Part shown: positions 8,417 through 17,899 of the stretch, piece after piece | Position numbering within the stretch: the first letter of the stretch is position 1 | Layout: every line of letters starts with the position of its first letter | Made by a program: the position numbers and the translations under genes | Notes under the pieces: generated by a model | Database searches by the model: none | What the model saw: only the letters and a program-made list of their open reading frames with translations | What the model was told of the DNA's origin: nothing | Assembly (NCBI RefSeq): GCF_016735615.1 | Contig: NZ_JAERSF010000005.1 | Location: 124,001-188,000 of the forward strand | DNA from: Flavobacterium tagetis | GTDB taxonomy: Bacteria > Bacteroidota > Bacteroidia > Flavobacteriales > Flavobacteriaceae | Direction: 5' to 3' | Length of the DNA stretch: 64,000 bases

Positions 8417-9994
8417 TTATTCTTCTGTCAATAGCTTGATCATACTTTCATCTCTTCCATAAATATCTTTATAGAAATTTAAATTACCTTGTCGATCTAC
8501 CCAAGCGGTAAAATATCCAATATAAACTGGGACTTTTTTCTTAAGCGTGTACCAGCTTTCTTTTCCAGCATGCATAGCTTTGTCAATTCTTTCAGGATTC
8601 CATTGTGGATCGACTTTTAACAATTCAATTGCCAATTCTCTTGGTTTTGCTACACGTACGCAACCGTGGCTAAAAGCTCTGCTTTCTCTTTCAAACAAAC
8701 TTTTTGAAGGCGTATCATGCAGATAAATATTGCTTGAATTCGGAAATAAAAATTTAACCAAACCAAGTGAATTATTTTTTCCTGGAAGCTGACGAACAGC
8801 ACCATTATTCCATTCAAGATTTTTCTTTTGCAGATAGTTTTTATCCTTAGCCATTCCAGGTTTAATTTCCGATTTTATGATACTTGGCGGTACATTCCAA
8901 TACGGACTGAAAACTATATTGCTCATCATTCCGCTAAAAATCACGGTTTTTGTCATTGCTCTACCCACAACAACTGGCGACACAAAAGCAATTTTACCAT
9001 CCTCAACTATATACAATTTAAATTCAGGAATATTGACTTCTATATATTTCTGACCTTTTTCTAATTCTGGATCTATCCAACGGCAGCGCTCCATATTCAC
9101 AATAATCGTTTTGATACGATCTGAAACAGGAATATTCAAATCGTCTATATGTTCCAGAAGAATCGTGTTTTTTGGAGTATAACCATGACGCAATTCGTAG
9201 TTTTTCATGGCTTTGATTAAAGTCGTATCACAAATAGCACTTTTATTGTCCTCTTGAATGTCTTTGGTAACAAAAAGCCTTTCTCTAATTTGTGATACAA
9301 CAGCAGACGAATCCCCTACTTTCAGGCTTTTATAATCTTCGCCTGTTTCAATAGTTTTCCAGCCACCATTTTTCTCAATTTCTCTATACTGTTTCAGAGC
9401 ATCGCGCAGTTTGTAATACTGGCTGAACATCTTTTTTTTCTTATCATCCAAAATGGTTGATTTTTTAAAGATAGAATCCGAGAGCACTTGGTAATTCAGT
9501 TTTTTACGAGGTAAAAGCCATTCTAAAGAAACCACTGTTTTTTCGTCAAAACCGCCCACTTTTTCACCATAATAATAGTATAAATTAGAAAGTATTAGGT
9601 CGGTATCTTCTTTTGAAAGTTTGGTGTTTGCATTATTATCAAAAACAGAATTTAACTGCTCATTATAAGGATAATTAGCTTTTAATCCTTCTTGTCCTAA
9701 ATTTTTGTATTGATTGAAAAGTGTATTGGCAAATTCGACAATTCCTTTATTATCCTGCCACAATTGAGTTGACTTATTTTTTTGATATAAAGAAGTTACA
9801 TCATTTTTAAATTTATCCAACTTTGGATAATTTTCATAAAACTTCGCAATGCGAACACTGTCAATTGTAAGTTTTAATTCAGGGACTTTTTCAACCGTTT
9901 TAATCGAGTTTTCCTCTTTTTTATCAGCTTTCGAATTACACGAAAAAACAGCAAAAAAAACAATAGCAATAATAGGCGTATACCAGATTTTCAT
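8417..9994 (-). CDS. L,D-transpeptidase (YcbB/LdtD-like) lipoprotein
   Basis: A 525-residue lipoprotein: the N-terminus ends in the lipobox FSCNS, giving lipidated C19. A long N-terminal region (about 40-300) contains a peptidoglycan-binding-like segment (LKVGDSSAVVSQIRERLFV) as in YcbB. The YkuD catalytic domain follows, with FSPYWNVPPSI and SHGCVRV (H443, C445 nucleophile). Such enzymes form 3-3 meso-DAP crosslinks in peptidoglycan or anchor proteins to it. Its size and order match LdtD/YcbB-type enzymes rather than short YkuD proteins. The lipoprotein anchor would hold it to a membrane facing the periplasm. Confidence 0.9.
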   Translation of the reverse strand: MKIWYTPIIAIVFFAVFSCNSKADKKEENSIKTVEKVPELKLTIDSVRIAKFYENYPKLDKFKNDVTSLYQKNKSTQLWQDNKGIVEFANTLFNQYKNLGQEGLKANYPYNEQLNSVFDNNANTKLSKEDTDLILSNLYYYYGEKVGGFDEKTVVSLEWLLPRKKLNYQVLSDSIFKKSTILDDKKKKMFSQYYKLRDALKQYREIEKNGGWKTIETGEDYKSLKVGDSSAVVSQIRERLFVTKDIQEDNKSAICDTTLIKAMKNYELRHGYTPKNTILLEHIDDLNIPVSDRIKTIIVNMERCRWIDPELEKGQKYIEVNIPEFKLYIVEDGKIAFVSPVVVGRAMTKTVIFSGMMSNIVFSPYWNVPPSIIKSEIKPGMAKDKNYLQKKNLEWNNGAVRQLPGKNNSLGLVKFLFPNSSNIYLHDTPSKSLFERESRAFSHGCVRVAKPRELAIELLKVDPQWNPERIDKAMHAGKESWYTLKKKVPVYIGYFTAWVDRQGNLNFYKDIYGRDESMIKLLTEE

Positions 9995-10091
9995 AACTCA
10001 AATTTTTTGATTAAAAGTAGAAAAAAATCTATTAAAACAAAGAACTCAACAATAAATCTTAAGCCTTATTTTTTTGAAGTTTAAGCGATTA

Positions 10092-10133
10092 ATAAAATAA
10101 AAAGCTCCAAACAATTTGCATGTCTGGAGCTTT
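10092..10133 (-). terminator. terminator of the DUF1573 gene
   Basis: AAAGCTCCA (10101-10109) pairs with TGGAGCTTT (10125-10133). The A-rich flank at 10090-10100 becomes a T-run on the minus strand. Confidence 0.8.
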
Positions 10134-10163
10134 CGCCATATAACCAACCTATTAAAATTCTAA

Positions 10164-10580
10164 TTAAATAACGGTACCTTTTAATGTAAGTACTTTTGGT
10201 GTTGTTTCTGCGCTAGTAGTAACTGTTACTGTTTTTGTAAAAGCTCCTTTGTTTGCAGCATTGTAAGTTGCAGTAACTTTTCCAGATTTTCCAGCCTGAA
10301 TTGGCTCTTTTGTGTAATCTGTTGCTGTACATCCGCAAGATCCTTGCACATTTGTAATTACTACAGCTGTTTTTCCTGTATTTTTAAATTCATACACAAT
10401 TGCTTTTGGAGTTCCTTGCGGAATTTGTCCAACATCAATTGTTTCTGCTTTCCAAGCAATTGTAGATCCTGCAAGTTCTGAAACTTCTGTTTCTGAAACT
10501 AAAGATTGTACCGGAGCAATTGCTGAAAAAGACATTAGGCCTAAAGCCAAAGCTAACATCGAAATTTTGATCATTTTCAT
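10164..10580 (-). CDS. DUF1573 domain secreted protein
   Basis: A 138-residue exported protein. The signal peptide is about 1-22, and the remainder is one immunoglobulin-like DUF1573 domain (IDVGQIPQGTPKAIVYEFKN...ITNVQGSCGCTATDY...GAFTKTVTVTT) of the ASPM/SPD-2/Hydin type. The paired cysteines in SCGC are a hallmark of the family. DUF1573 proteins are common in Bacteroidota, often as envelope proteins; no biochemical role is firmly known. The gene is monocistronic with its own TAnnTTTG motif and terminator, divergent from the sensor kinase gene. Confidence 0.85.
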   Translation of the reverse strand: MKMIKISMLALALGLMSFSAIAPVQSLVSETEVSELAGSTIAWKAETIDVGQIPQGTPKAIVYEFKNTGKTAVVITNVQGSCGCTATDYTKEPIQAGKSGKVTATYNAANKGAFTKTVTVTTSAETTPKVLTLKGTVI

Positions 10581-10622
10581 AACTGATATATTTAAAATGG
10601 TTTATAGTTCATTTTGATATTA

Positions 10623-10630
10623 CAAAGGTA
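10623..10630 (-). promoter_or_regulatory. -7 promoter motif of the DUF1573 gene
   Basis: Minus strand TACCTTTG is an exact TAnnTTTG match 43 bases upstream of the ATG. No good TTG at the expected distance. Confidence 0.55.
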
Positions 10631-10744
10631 ATTCAGACAAATTCAAGTCGCTGTTAACTGGTTTCAAACGTTTGTTAATGACTTGTTAACCGCCTGTTTT
10701 TAGGCTAAAATTGATTAATATTACACTCTCAAAATTCTTTATTC

Positions 10745-12010
10745 TTGAAAATTAATAAACTCAACAGCATCATTATCTTAGGATTAGTGGCTATCATTAG
10801 TATTTTGGTAGCACAATTACTTTGGACAAAAGAGGCTTTTACTATAGAACAAAAAAAGCTCAGCCAGAAAGCGCATATTGCTTTACTGGAAGTAGCTAAA
10901 AAATTATATGAAGGGACAAATCACGAATTGCCTGTTCAGAATCCAGTTCAGAAAATTGCAAATGATTATTATATCGTAAATGTCGACAATGAATTTGAGC
11001 CCGATATTTTAGAATTTTACCTGAAAACGGAATTCAAAAAAATGAATATCACCACCGATTTCGAATATGCGATGTACAATTGCCAGAGCGACGAAATGAT
11101 TTATGGTGATTATATTTCGCTTTATAAGAAAAAAGCAGAATGCAAGAAAACCGTTTATTTTCCAAAGCATAAAAATCTGGTTTATTATTTCGCTGTGCGT
11201 TTTCCAAATGAGACAACATATCTTTTTAGTTCGATGCGGTTTTGGTTTGTCCTTTCAACAGCATTAATTCTGATTTTATTGATTTACGTTTATTCAATAT
11301 TTAAACTTTTACAGCATAAAAAATATTCAGAATTACAGCGTGATTTTATCAATAATATGACACATGAGTTTAAAACCCCTTTGGCTTCTATTCTGATTGC
11401 ATCAAAATATCTGATCGAACAAAAACCAATTAAAGAAGATAAAAAACTCTATACTTATACCGATATAATTATCAATCAGGGAAATAAATTAAATAGTCAT
11501 ATTGAAAAGATTTTAAATGTCGCAAAAGCCGATTATGCGCCTTTAGAACTTAAAAAAGAAAACATTTTAATGGTTCCAATTATTGAAGAAGCAATTGAAA
11601 ACATTAAATTAAAATATCCTGAAGCTTCGATTACAATTGAAACAGTTTCGAGAGATTATTTGCTCGAAACGGATACTTTTCATTTTGCCAATTTAGTTTA
11701 CAACCTACTGGACAATGCTATTAAATATTGTAATGAAAAGCCAGAAGTTACTATAAAAATCATCGAAAATAATAATTGCTTAAAGCTAGAGTTTATTGAT
11801 AACGGAATTGGGATCAATCCTAAAAAAATATCTTTTATCTTTGATAAGTTTTACCGCGTTCAGAACGAAAAAAGCAATGAAGTTAACGGATTTGGACTTG
11901 GTTTATACTATGTGAAAGAAATCTGCAGTTTGCAAAACTGGAAAATAAAAGCCGAAAATAATCAAGAAAAAGGCATCACTATAACTTTATCAATTCCTTA
12001 CAAAAAATGA
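10745..12010 (+). CDS. sensor histidine kinase (RprX-like)
   Basis: A 421-residue membrane sensor kinase. TM1 is about 8-26, a periplasmic sensor region about 28-165, and TM2 about 166-186. The HisKA box is MTHEFKTPLASI with phospho-acceptor H207, followed by the ATPase N box (NLLDNAIKYCNE), G1 (FIDNGIGI) and G2 (GFGLGLYYVKEI). The start codon is TTG, chosen because it gives a normal short N-terminus before TM1 and no in-frame ATG fits. The stop overlaps the response-regulator start (ATGA), so the two form a coupled pair resembling Bacteroides RprX/RprY. The signal sensed is unknown. Confidence 0.9.
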   Translation: MKINKLNSIIILGLVAIISILVAQLLWTKEAFTIEQKKLSQKAHIALLEVAKKLYEGTNHELPVQNPVQKIANDYYIVNVDNEFEPDILEFYLKTEFKKMNITTDFEYAMYNCQSDEMIYGDYISLYKKKAECKKTVYFPKHKNLVYYFAVRFPNETTYLFSSMRFWFVLSTALILILLIYVYSIFKLLQHKKYSELQRDFINNMTHEFKTPLASILIASKYLIEQKPIKEDKKLYTYTDIIINQGNKLNSHIEKILNVAKADYAPLELKKENILMVPIIEEAIENIKLKYPEASITIETVSRDYLLETDTFHFANLVYNLLDNAIKYCNEKPEVTIKIIENNNCLKLEFIDNGIGINPKKISFIFDKFYRVQNEKSNEVNGFGLGLYYVKEICSLQNWKIKAENNQEKGITITLSIPYKK

Positions 12011-12693
12011 GAAATTTCAAAATACTATATGCCGAAGATGATGAAACCTTAGCGTTTTTAACCAAAGACAATTTGGAGCAAAACAATTATGAGGTAACAC
12101 ATTGTTCAGACGGAAAATCAGCTTTGAAAATTTTTGAGGAAGAAGAATTTGATATTTGCATTTTTGATATTATGATGCCAAAAATGGACGGTTTTGAACT
12201 TGCTGAAGCCGTTCGAAAAATTGATCTTGAAGTTCCGATTATTTTTCTTTCGGCTAAGACTTTAAAAGAAGATCGGATAAAAGGTCTTCGATTAGGTGCC
12301 GATGATTATTTGGTAAAACCTTTTAGTATTGAAGAATTACTTCTCAAAATTGAAATTTTCTTAAAGCGTTCACAGAAAAATATTCCGACTGCAAAAACGA
12401 TTTACGAAGTTGGTAAATATCAGTTTGACACCAAAAACTTTATTCTTTTTAATAATGAAGAAAAAGTTGGTTTAACACAGCGTGAAGCCGAATTACTGAA
12501 GCTTTTCTTGGATCACAAAAATTCTGTTTTGAAAAGAGAACAAATTTTAACTTCTTTATGGGGAACAGACGACTATTTTATGGGAAGAAGTTTGGATGTT
12601 TTTATTTCGCGTCTGCGTAAAATCTTAGCAAATGAAGAAGGGATTTCGATAGAAAACCTGCACGGAATTGGATTTAGATTTTCTATTGGGTAA
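12007..12693 (+). CDS. OmpR-family response regulator (RprY-like)
   Basis: A 228-residue response regulator. The receiver domain (about 1-118) has acidic pocket D11/D12, phospho-acceptor D54 in CIFDIMMPKMDG and K104 in VKPFS. The C-terminal winged-helix DNA-binding domain (about 130-226) shows LTQREAELLKLFL, SLWGTDDYFMGRSLDVFISR and GIGFRF. It starts inside the stop of the partner kinase gene. It should bind DNA as a phosphorylated dimer; targets cannot be read from this window. Confidence 0.92.
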   Translation: MRNFKILYAEDDETLAFLTKDNLEQNNYEVTHCSDGKSALKIFEEEEFDICIFDIMMPKMDGFELAEAVRKIDLEVPIIFLSAKTLKEDRIKGLRLGADDYLVKPFSIEELLLKIEIFLKRSQKNIPTAKTIYEVGKYQFDTKNFILFNNEEKVGLTQREAELLKLFLDHKNSVLKREQILTSLWGTDDYFMGRSLDVFISRLRKILANEEGISIENLHGIGFRFSIG

Positions 12694-12778
12694 AATAACA
12701 ATTCTGTTAAAAATAAAGAAAAATCTGTAAGCAGTTTTTCGAAAAACTTTGTATTTTTAATATCTAATTTTCTTGGAT

Positions 12779-13543
12779 ATGAAATTACATCATTTGCGAA
12801 ATGCCTCTTTGGTAATTGAAACAGAAAAGCATGTCATTTTAGTTGACCCAATGTTAGGTAAAAGAAAAACAATTCCGCCTTTTACTATTTTCAGATACAA
12901 ACCCAAACGAAATCCGCTGGTGGCTTTGCCCAAAAATAGCCGTGATATCTTAAGCCGCGTAACGCATTGTTTGATTACACATTTACATCCTGATCATATT
13001 GATAAAGCAGGAGAAGTTTTTTTGAGAAGAAAAAGCATTCCAGTAATCTGCAGCTCTAAAGATGAAAAAGCACTTGTACAAAGAGGATTAAGTGTAATTC
13101 AGACTTTAGAATATTGGGAACCGCAAAAATTTCTAGACGGAAAGATTACGGGAATTCCTGCCATTCATGGCTACGGATTTGTTGCCAAATTAATGGGGAA
13201 TGTAATGGGATTTCTTATCGAATTGGCAGATCAAAAATCTATTTATATTAGTTCAGACACCATTTACACAGAACACGTCGAAAAAGTTCTAACACAATTT
13301 AAACCCGACATTTCAATTGTTGCCTGCGGTACTGCAAGATTAGATTTTGGTCAGCCTTTATTAATGCGAATGGATGATATTTTGAAATTTGTTACTCTTG
13401 CTCCAGGAAAAGTTCTTGCCAATCACTTAGAAGCTTTAAATCATTGTCCGACCACAAGATTGCAATTAAGAACGGCTCTTTCAGATCATGGACTTTTATC
13501 CAAGACTTCTATTCCCAATGACGGAGAATGCATTGAATATTAG
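12779..13543 (+). CDS. metallo-beta-lactamase fold metal-dependent hydrolase
   Basis: A 254-residue soluble protein of the UlaG-like MBL branch. Motif 1 appears as LRNASLVIETEKHVILVDP and the metal site as THLHPDHID (H68, H70, D72, H73). Later SSDTIY carries an Asp in the expected place, and NHLEALNHC ends the metal site. It lacks a signal peptide. The frame extends two codons to a TTG at 12773, but the ATG at 12779 fits better. Substrate unknown. It follows the two-component genes on the same strand after 85 bases but need not belong with them. Confidence 0.82.
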   Translation: MKLHHLRNASLVIETEKHVILVDPMLGKRKTIPPFTIFRYKPKRNPLVALPKNSRDILSRVTHCLITHLHPDHIDKAGEVFLRRKSIPVICSSKDEKALVQRGLSVIQTLEYWEPQKFLDGKITGIPAIHGYGFVAKLMGNVMGFLIELADQKSIYISSDTIYTEHVEKVLTQFKPDISIVACGTARLDFGQPLLMRMDDILKFVTLAPGKVLANHLEALNHCPTTRLQLRTALSDHGLLSKTSIPNDGECIEY

Positions 13544-13601
13544 CTAAAAAAAAATAAATCTATTTTTTGTGTGCAATTATTTCTTATTCTCTCGTAAATA
13601 G

Positions 13602-13609
13602 TATATTTG
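13602..13609 (+). promoter_or_regulatory. -7 promoter motif before a small membrane protein gene
   Basis: TATATTTG is an exact TAnnTTTG match 24 bases before the ATG at 13633. It lies inside the upstream extension of the frame, arguing against the TTG start at 13567. Confidence 0.6.
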
Positions 13610-13632
13610 GCTCGCTAACCAAATCAAAACAA

Positions 13633-14163
13633 ATGACCGATTTTTTAAGAAAAATACACTTAGTTAAAGACATTTCTATACAATTACCAGTTTCAAAAAT
13701 AGATTTTATTCAGAAATTCAGAAGTCATGTTGATGAATCTGATTTAAGTTTTGTTCCTTTTGAAGTTTTGCAATCAAGCAGAAATGAATACAAAGGCAAT
13801 ATTTCTAATAATTATTTTGAATTAAAGAAACGAAGAAAATTATTTGACACTAATTATTCATTTGCAAAAGTAACAGCCCATTTTAGTGAAGATAATAACC
13901 GTTTAAACATTGAAGCTGAAATTAATGGCTTTAGGAAAAGAATGCTTTTGTTTGTAGGAGTTATGCTTGCATTTTATTCCATATTTATTATTACTTCTCT
14001 TTTTCTTACCAGCGATAATTCTGCTTCCTTTTTTGTTTTGCCTTTCCTTCTATTTCACATGTCTATAATGTTAGGAATTCCTTATTTCATTATTAGACGA
14101 AGTGTGAAAAGAATGATTTACGATTTAGAAAGAGATTTACATTATTGGGTAACCAAAAACTAA
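13633..14163 (+). CDS. hypothetical membrane protein, two C-terminal TM segments
   Basis: A 176-residue protein I do not recognise. The first 100 residues are soluble, charged and beta-strand-like (KVTAHFSEDNNRLNIEAEIN); two hydrophobic helices follow at about 104-126 and 131-155, then a basic, aromatic tail ending YWVTKN. The start at 13633 is chosen over a TTG at 13567 because a promoter motif lies between them. It converges with the radical SAM gene, with only nine bases between stops. Confidence 0.65.
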   Translation: MTDFLRKIHLVKDISIQLPVSKIDFIQKFRSHVDESDLSFVPFEVLQSSRNEYKGNISNNYFELKKRRKLFDTNYSFAKVTAHFSEDNNRLNIEAEINGFRKRMLLFVGVMLAFYSIFIITSLFLTSDNSASFFVLPFLLFHMSIMLGIPYFIIRRSVKRMIYDLERDLHYWVTKN

Positions 14164-14172
14164 TTATTACTT

Positions 14173-16371
14173 TTAAAGAACAAGTAACCCAAACTCCCTT
14201 AAAGTATTGACAGGTTTAGAATACCAAAATAATTCAAAATCTTCTAAAGAAGTTTCAAAATCATTTTTAACTTCTTGAAAAGTATAACCTTTAGAACCAG
14301 AAACGGCTATTTTTGACAAAATTGAAAGTAGCCATTCACCTTCCTCTTTACTAGTCTGAATATCGAAACTTTCTTTTTTATCATGAAAAGTTAGCGACAT
14401 CATTTCCCAGCTTCTTCCTTTTTTTGATTTCGTAAAAGTCTCTGGAGAAGGTTTTCCGCCAAGCCAAACCACTTTCGCATTCGGTTTTGTATTGAAATCG
14501 TTTTGTTCTTCTAAAGCATTAAAAATAAAATCAGGATGAATTTTGGTTCTCGGAATTTTAAAATCGAACCATTCCTGCAATTCGTAATCAAAACAAATTC
14601 CGTGCATGAAATTAAAAAGTGATTTCTTTAATCCGAAACTGAATTTATCATGATTGATTCCTGTTGCATCAGTATATTCAATATCATTATTGGCAAAAGT
14701 TCCTATTGCCTCTGTTTTCTTAGTCACGCCAAATTGTTCTGGATAAAGCCCAACTGGACTGTGTGCCGTCAAAGCAAACTGATGCCAAAATCCTGATTGC
14801 AAAACTCCAGCTTCAAACAGCTGACGAACCATTTCCAGACTGTCGACCGTTTCTTGAATCGTTTGTGTTGGATATCCGTACATCAAATAAGCGTGAACCA
14901 TAATTCCTGCCTCGGTAAAATTGCGCGTCACTTTTGCCACTTGTTCTACAGTTACTCCTTTATCGATTAATTTCAATAATCGGTCTGAAGCTACTTCCAA
15001 ACCACCAGAAACGGCAATACAGCCAGAAGCTTTCAGCAATAAACATAAATCTTTAGAAAAGCTTTTTTCAAAGCGAATATTAGTCCACCAAGTAACGGCT
15101 AATTTTCTTTTTAGAATTTCAAGTGCCAAAGCACGCATTAAAGCTGGCGGTGCAGCTTCGTCAACAAAATGGAATCCGTTTTGACCTGTTTTTTCAATTA
15201 ATTCTTCTATTCTATCGCAAAGCAGACTTGCCGCAACAGGTTCGTAAACTTTGATATAATCTAAAGAAATATCGCAAAAAGTACATTTTCCCCAATAACA
15301 GCCGTGCGCCATTGTGAGTTTATTCCAACGGCCATCGCTCCACATTCTGTGCATTGGATTTACAATTTCGATAACCGAAATATATTTATCCAAAGGCAAA
15401 TCTGAATAATCTGGAGTCCCAACTTGAGACTGTTTATAATCGTGTTTTAAAGAATTGTTTTTATAAACCACTTCTCCATTTTCTAACAGAAAAGTTCTTT
15501 TATAAGAATTGTGATCTGGATTTTCTAAATTGGTTATTAATTCTTCAATTGGTACTTCGCCATCGTCTAAAGTAATAAAATCGAAAAACTCAAAAACACG
15601 TTTATCTGAAAGTGAACGTAATTCAGTATTTGGAAAACCTCCTCCCATCGAAATCTTAATTTCTGGATGATTTTGTTTTACCCATTGTGCAGAACGAAAT
15701 GCACTGTATAAATTTCCAGGAAAAGGGACTGAGATTAAAAATAAAGTCGGTTTTACAGTTTCAATTTTTGCTTCTAAAAGAGAAAGCAAAATCGAATCGA
15801 TATAAGTTGGCTCTTTTTGAAGTTCTTCATATAACTCATCAAACGAATTGGCGCTTCGCCCTAAACGTTCAGCATATCGGCTGAAGCCAAAATTTTCGTC
15901 AACACATTCAACAATAAAATCTGAAATATCTTCTAGATATAAAGTAGCCAAATGTTTGGCCTTGTCCTGAGTTCCCATTGAGCCAAAAGCCCAATCCAAT
16001 TCTTCTAATTGTGCAAAACGCGAAGCTTCAGGCAGAAAATCTTCCTGACAAATCTGCAAAGCCAATGTTGGATTTTTTCCTTGCAGAAATTGAATTACAG
16101 AATCGATTGTTTTAATGTATTCATCTTGAAGAGCAAAAATACGCTTAGAATTGTCTGAAACTTCAGAGCTAGAAATCTGAAGCTCGGAAACTTGAAACAA
16201 ATCCTGTAATCCTTTTTTCGAAAACAATTCCAAAATCACATCAATACCCAAATCAGCCTGCACTGATTCTATATTTTTAGTATTTAGAAAACCTTTTATA
16301 TACGCCGTTGCCGGATACGGAGTATTCAGTTGAGTAAATGGCGGCGTAATTACAAAAAGTTTCGTTTTCAA
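14173..16371 (-). CDS. large B12-binding-type radical SAM protein
   Basis: A 732-residue cytosolic protein. The N-terminal part (about 1-330) starts like a cobalamin-binding Rossmann domain (LFVITPPFTQLNTPYPATAYIKGFL... and later ISMGGGFPN), but no canonical DxHxxG cobalamin motif is visible. The radical SAM core begins at about 350 with AHGCYWGKCTFCD, cysteines C358, C363 and C366, giving CX4CX2C instead of the usual CX3CX2C. SGGLEVASDRLL and HAYLMYGYPTQT follow as in radical SAM/Elp3 cores. About 180 further residues end the protein. Related B12/radical SAM enzymes act in methylation or RiPP and cofactor pathways; no substrate can be assigned. The gene stands alone with a very short leader. 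Confidence 0.8.
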   Translation of the reverse strand: MKTKLFVITPPFTQLNTPYPATAYIKGFLNTKNIESVQADLGIDVILELFSKKGLQDLFQVSELQISSSEVSDNSKRIFALQDEYIKTIDSVIQFLQGKNPTLALQICQEDFLPEASRFAQLEELDWAFGSMGTQDKAKHLATLYLEDISDFIVECVDENFGFSRYAERLGRSANSFDELYEELQKEPTYIDSILLSLLEAKIETVKPTLFLISVPFPGNLYSAFRSAQWVKQNHPEIKISMGGGFPNTELRSLSDKRVFEFFDFITLDDGEVPIEELITNLENPDHNSYKRTFLLENGEVVYKNNSLKHDYKQSQVGTPDYSDLPLDKYISVIEIVNPMHRMWSDGRWNKLTMAHGCYWGKCTFCDISLDYIKVYEPVAASLLCDRIEELIEKTGQNGFHFVDEAAPPALMRALALEILKRKLAVTWWTNIRFEKSFSKDLCLLLKASGCIAVSGGLEVASDRLLKLIDKGVTVEQVAKVTRNFTEAGIMVHAYLMYGYPTQTIQETVDSLEMVRQLFEAGVLQSGFWHQFALTAHSPVGLYPEQFGVTKKTEAIGTFANNDIEYTDATGINHDKFSFGLKKSLFNFMHGICFDYELQEWFDFKIPRTKIHPDFIFNALEEQNDFNTKPNAKVVWLGGKPSPETFTKSKKGRSWEMMSLTFHDKKESFDIQTSKEEGEWLLSILSKIAVSGSKGYTFQEVKNDFETSLEDFELFWYSKPVNTLREFGLLVL

Positions 16372-16388
16372 AGGGATTTATTTTTTTG

Positions 16389-16396
16389 CAAAAATA
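16389..16396 (-). promoter_or_regulatory. -7 promoter motif of the radical SAM gene
   Basis: Minus strand TATTTTTG matches TAnnTTTG, only 18 bases before the ATG, predicting a leader of about 10 bases. Confidence 0.5.
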
Positions 16397-16519
16397 CGGG
16401 ATATTGGGGACTTTTTCACATTTCATTTTTTGATTTGGAAATGAAGTTTAAAATGATAAAGGTCCGCAATTCAAATAGTATTGAATTACGAACTTTTCAT
16501 TGAAACTTCAAACTTAATT

Positions 16520-17887
16520 TTAGTTTGTCTGAATCAAAACCCAACTTGAGATTTCTTCTAATGCTACAGGAGAGATTGTCTGCTCAATTGCTCCATATTC
16601 AAATTGAGATCCTGTTTTACATTCTTGAAATAAATGATTTAAATTAGGCAATTCTTTAATTGTTACCCTTTTATTCCCTCCTTTTGTCAAAGCTTTATTA
16701 ATATTTTGAAGATTTGCTTCTGCAGGAACTTGCACATCTTTGCTTCCGTTAATTGCCAAAACTGGGCATTTTACTTTTTCTAAATACGGAGTTGGATCCA
16801 GTTTTAAGAAATCGTATATCCAAGGATTTGTTACTTCATAAGTGTAGGCATCTGCTCTTTTATCTTTTACACCAAGTTTAGATTCAAAAATATTCTTAAC
16901 ATCTTTCTTAAGTTTTTCGTCAACTGAAGAACTAGAAGTTATAAGTTCATAAATCTCTTTATAAGTTTCCTGCCCTCTTTTTATCTCTGCTTCAGAAACT
17001 CCCATTTGTCTTTCTATCAATTCTTTTTGTAAGAGAAGCAATTTATCACCACGAATTCCTGTTCCAGCCATTAAAACAATGAATGAGATATCTTTAGAAT
17101 TTCCAGCAACAATTGGCGCAATTACCCCTCCTTCACTATGCCCAATTAAACCAATTTTCTTTTTATTGATTTCTTTGCGAGTTTTCAAATAGTCAGCCCC
17201 AGCCTGTACATCTTTCGCAAAATCTGTAGTAGTTGCACTTTTAAAATCACCTGTAGACTCACCAAAACCACGATCATCAAAACGTAAAACAGCTATTCCT
17301 TTTTTGGTAAGATAATCTGCTAAAACTAAAAATGGCTTATGACCTAGCATCTCTTCATCTCGATTTTGTGCGCCGCTTCCGGAAATTAAAATAACCACTG
17401 GAAAATTACCTTCTTTTTTAGGCAACGATAAAGTTCCTGCCAGAGTCACTTGATCTTTTTTATTTTCGAATTTTACATCTTCTGTATAATACGGAAATGG
17501 TTGTTTTGGTTCCTGAGGTCTTACAATTTCAATATTTCCTTTTGATAAATCAAGATCTAATGTATGTCCGTTTTGAGTTACTTTCCCAACAAAGATATTA
17601 TCAGTATTCAATTTTCCTTCGTACGAACCACCTATAGCAGGAATATCTAATTTTAATACCGAATTTTCAAAAACAGTAGATTTAACTGGAATTCCTTTCA
17701 CATTTTGATCTGGACTATCTGTCGTAGAAGTATATCCGTTTTCTGTTTTAGTAATATTAAAAACAACCTTTAATTGATTGGTTGGAAGTTTTAAAACACC
17801 ATTCCATTGTCCCGAAATATCTTGTGCAAAAGATTGAGAAAAGCTAAAAAGTATAAATAAAAGAGGTATTATTTTTTTCATTTTCAT
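16520..17887 (-). CDS. secreted alpha/beta hydrolase
   Basis: A 455-residue exported hydrolase. Signal peptide about 1-21 (SFAQ|DIS). A beta-rich N-terminal domain (about 22-130, GQWNGVLKLP...) is of the lipocalin-like kind often fused to such hydrolases. The alpha/beta-hydrolase domain carries GHSEGG (nucleophile S251), D384 in NGSKDVQVP and H418 in NLNHLF, a complete triad, with oxyanion region LISGSGAQNRDE. The fold suggests an esterase or peptidase; substrate unknown. It is the third gene of an sdpR-sdpI-like operon, 12 bases after the sdpI-like stop. Confidence 0.87.
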   Translation of the reverse strand: MKMKKIIPLLFILFSFSQSFAQDISGQWNGVLKLPTNQLKVVFNITKTENGYTSTTDSPDQNVKGIPVKSTVFENSVLKLDIPAIGGSYEGKLNTDNIFVGKVTQNGHTLDLDLSKGNIEIVRPQEPKQPFPYYTEDVKFENKKDQVTLAGTLSLPKKEGNFPVVILISGSGAQNRDEEMLGHKPFLVLADYLTKKGIAVLRFDDRGFGESTGDFKSATTTDFAKDVQAGADYLKTRKEINKKKIGLIGHSEGGVIAPIVAGNSKDISFIVLMAGTGIRGDKLLLLQKELIERQMGVSEAEIKRGQETYKEIYELITSSSSVDEKLKKDVKNIFESKLGVKDKRADAYTYEVTNPWIYDFLKLDPTPYLEKVKCPVLAINGSKDVQVPAEANLQNINKALTKGGNKRVTIKELPNLNHLFQECKTGSQFEYGAIEQTISPVALEEISSWVLIQTN

Positions 17888-17899
17888 TAATTAATTTAG

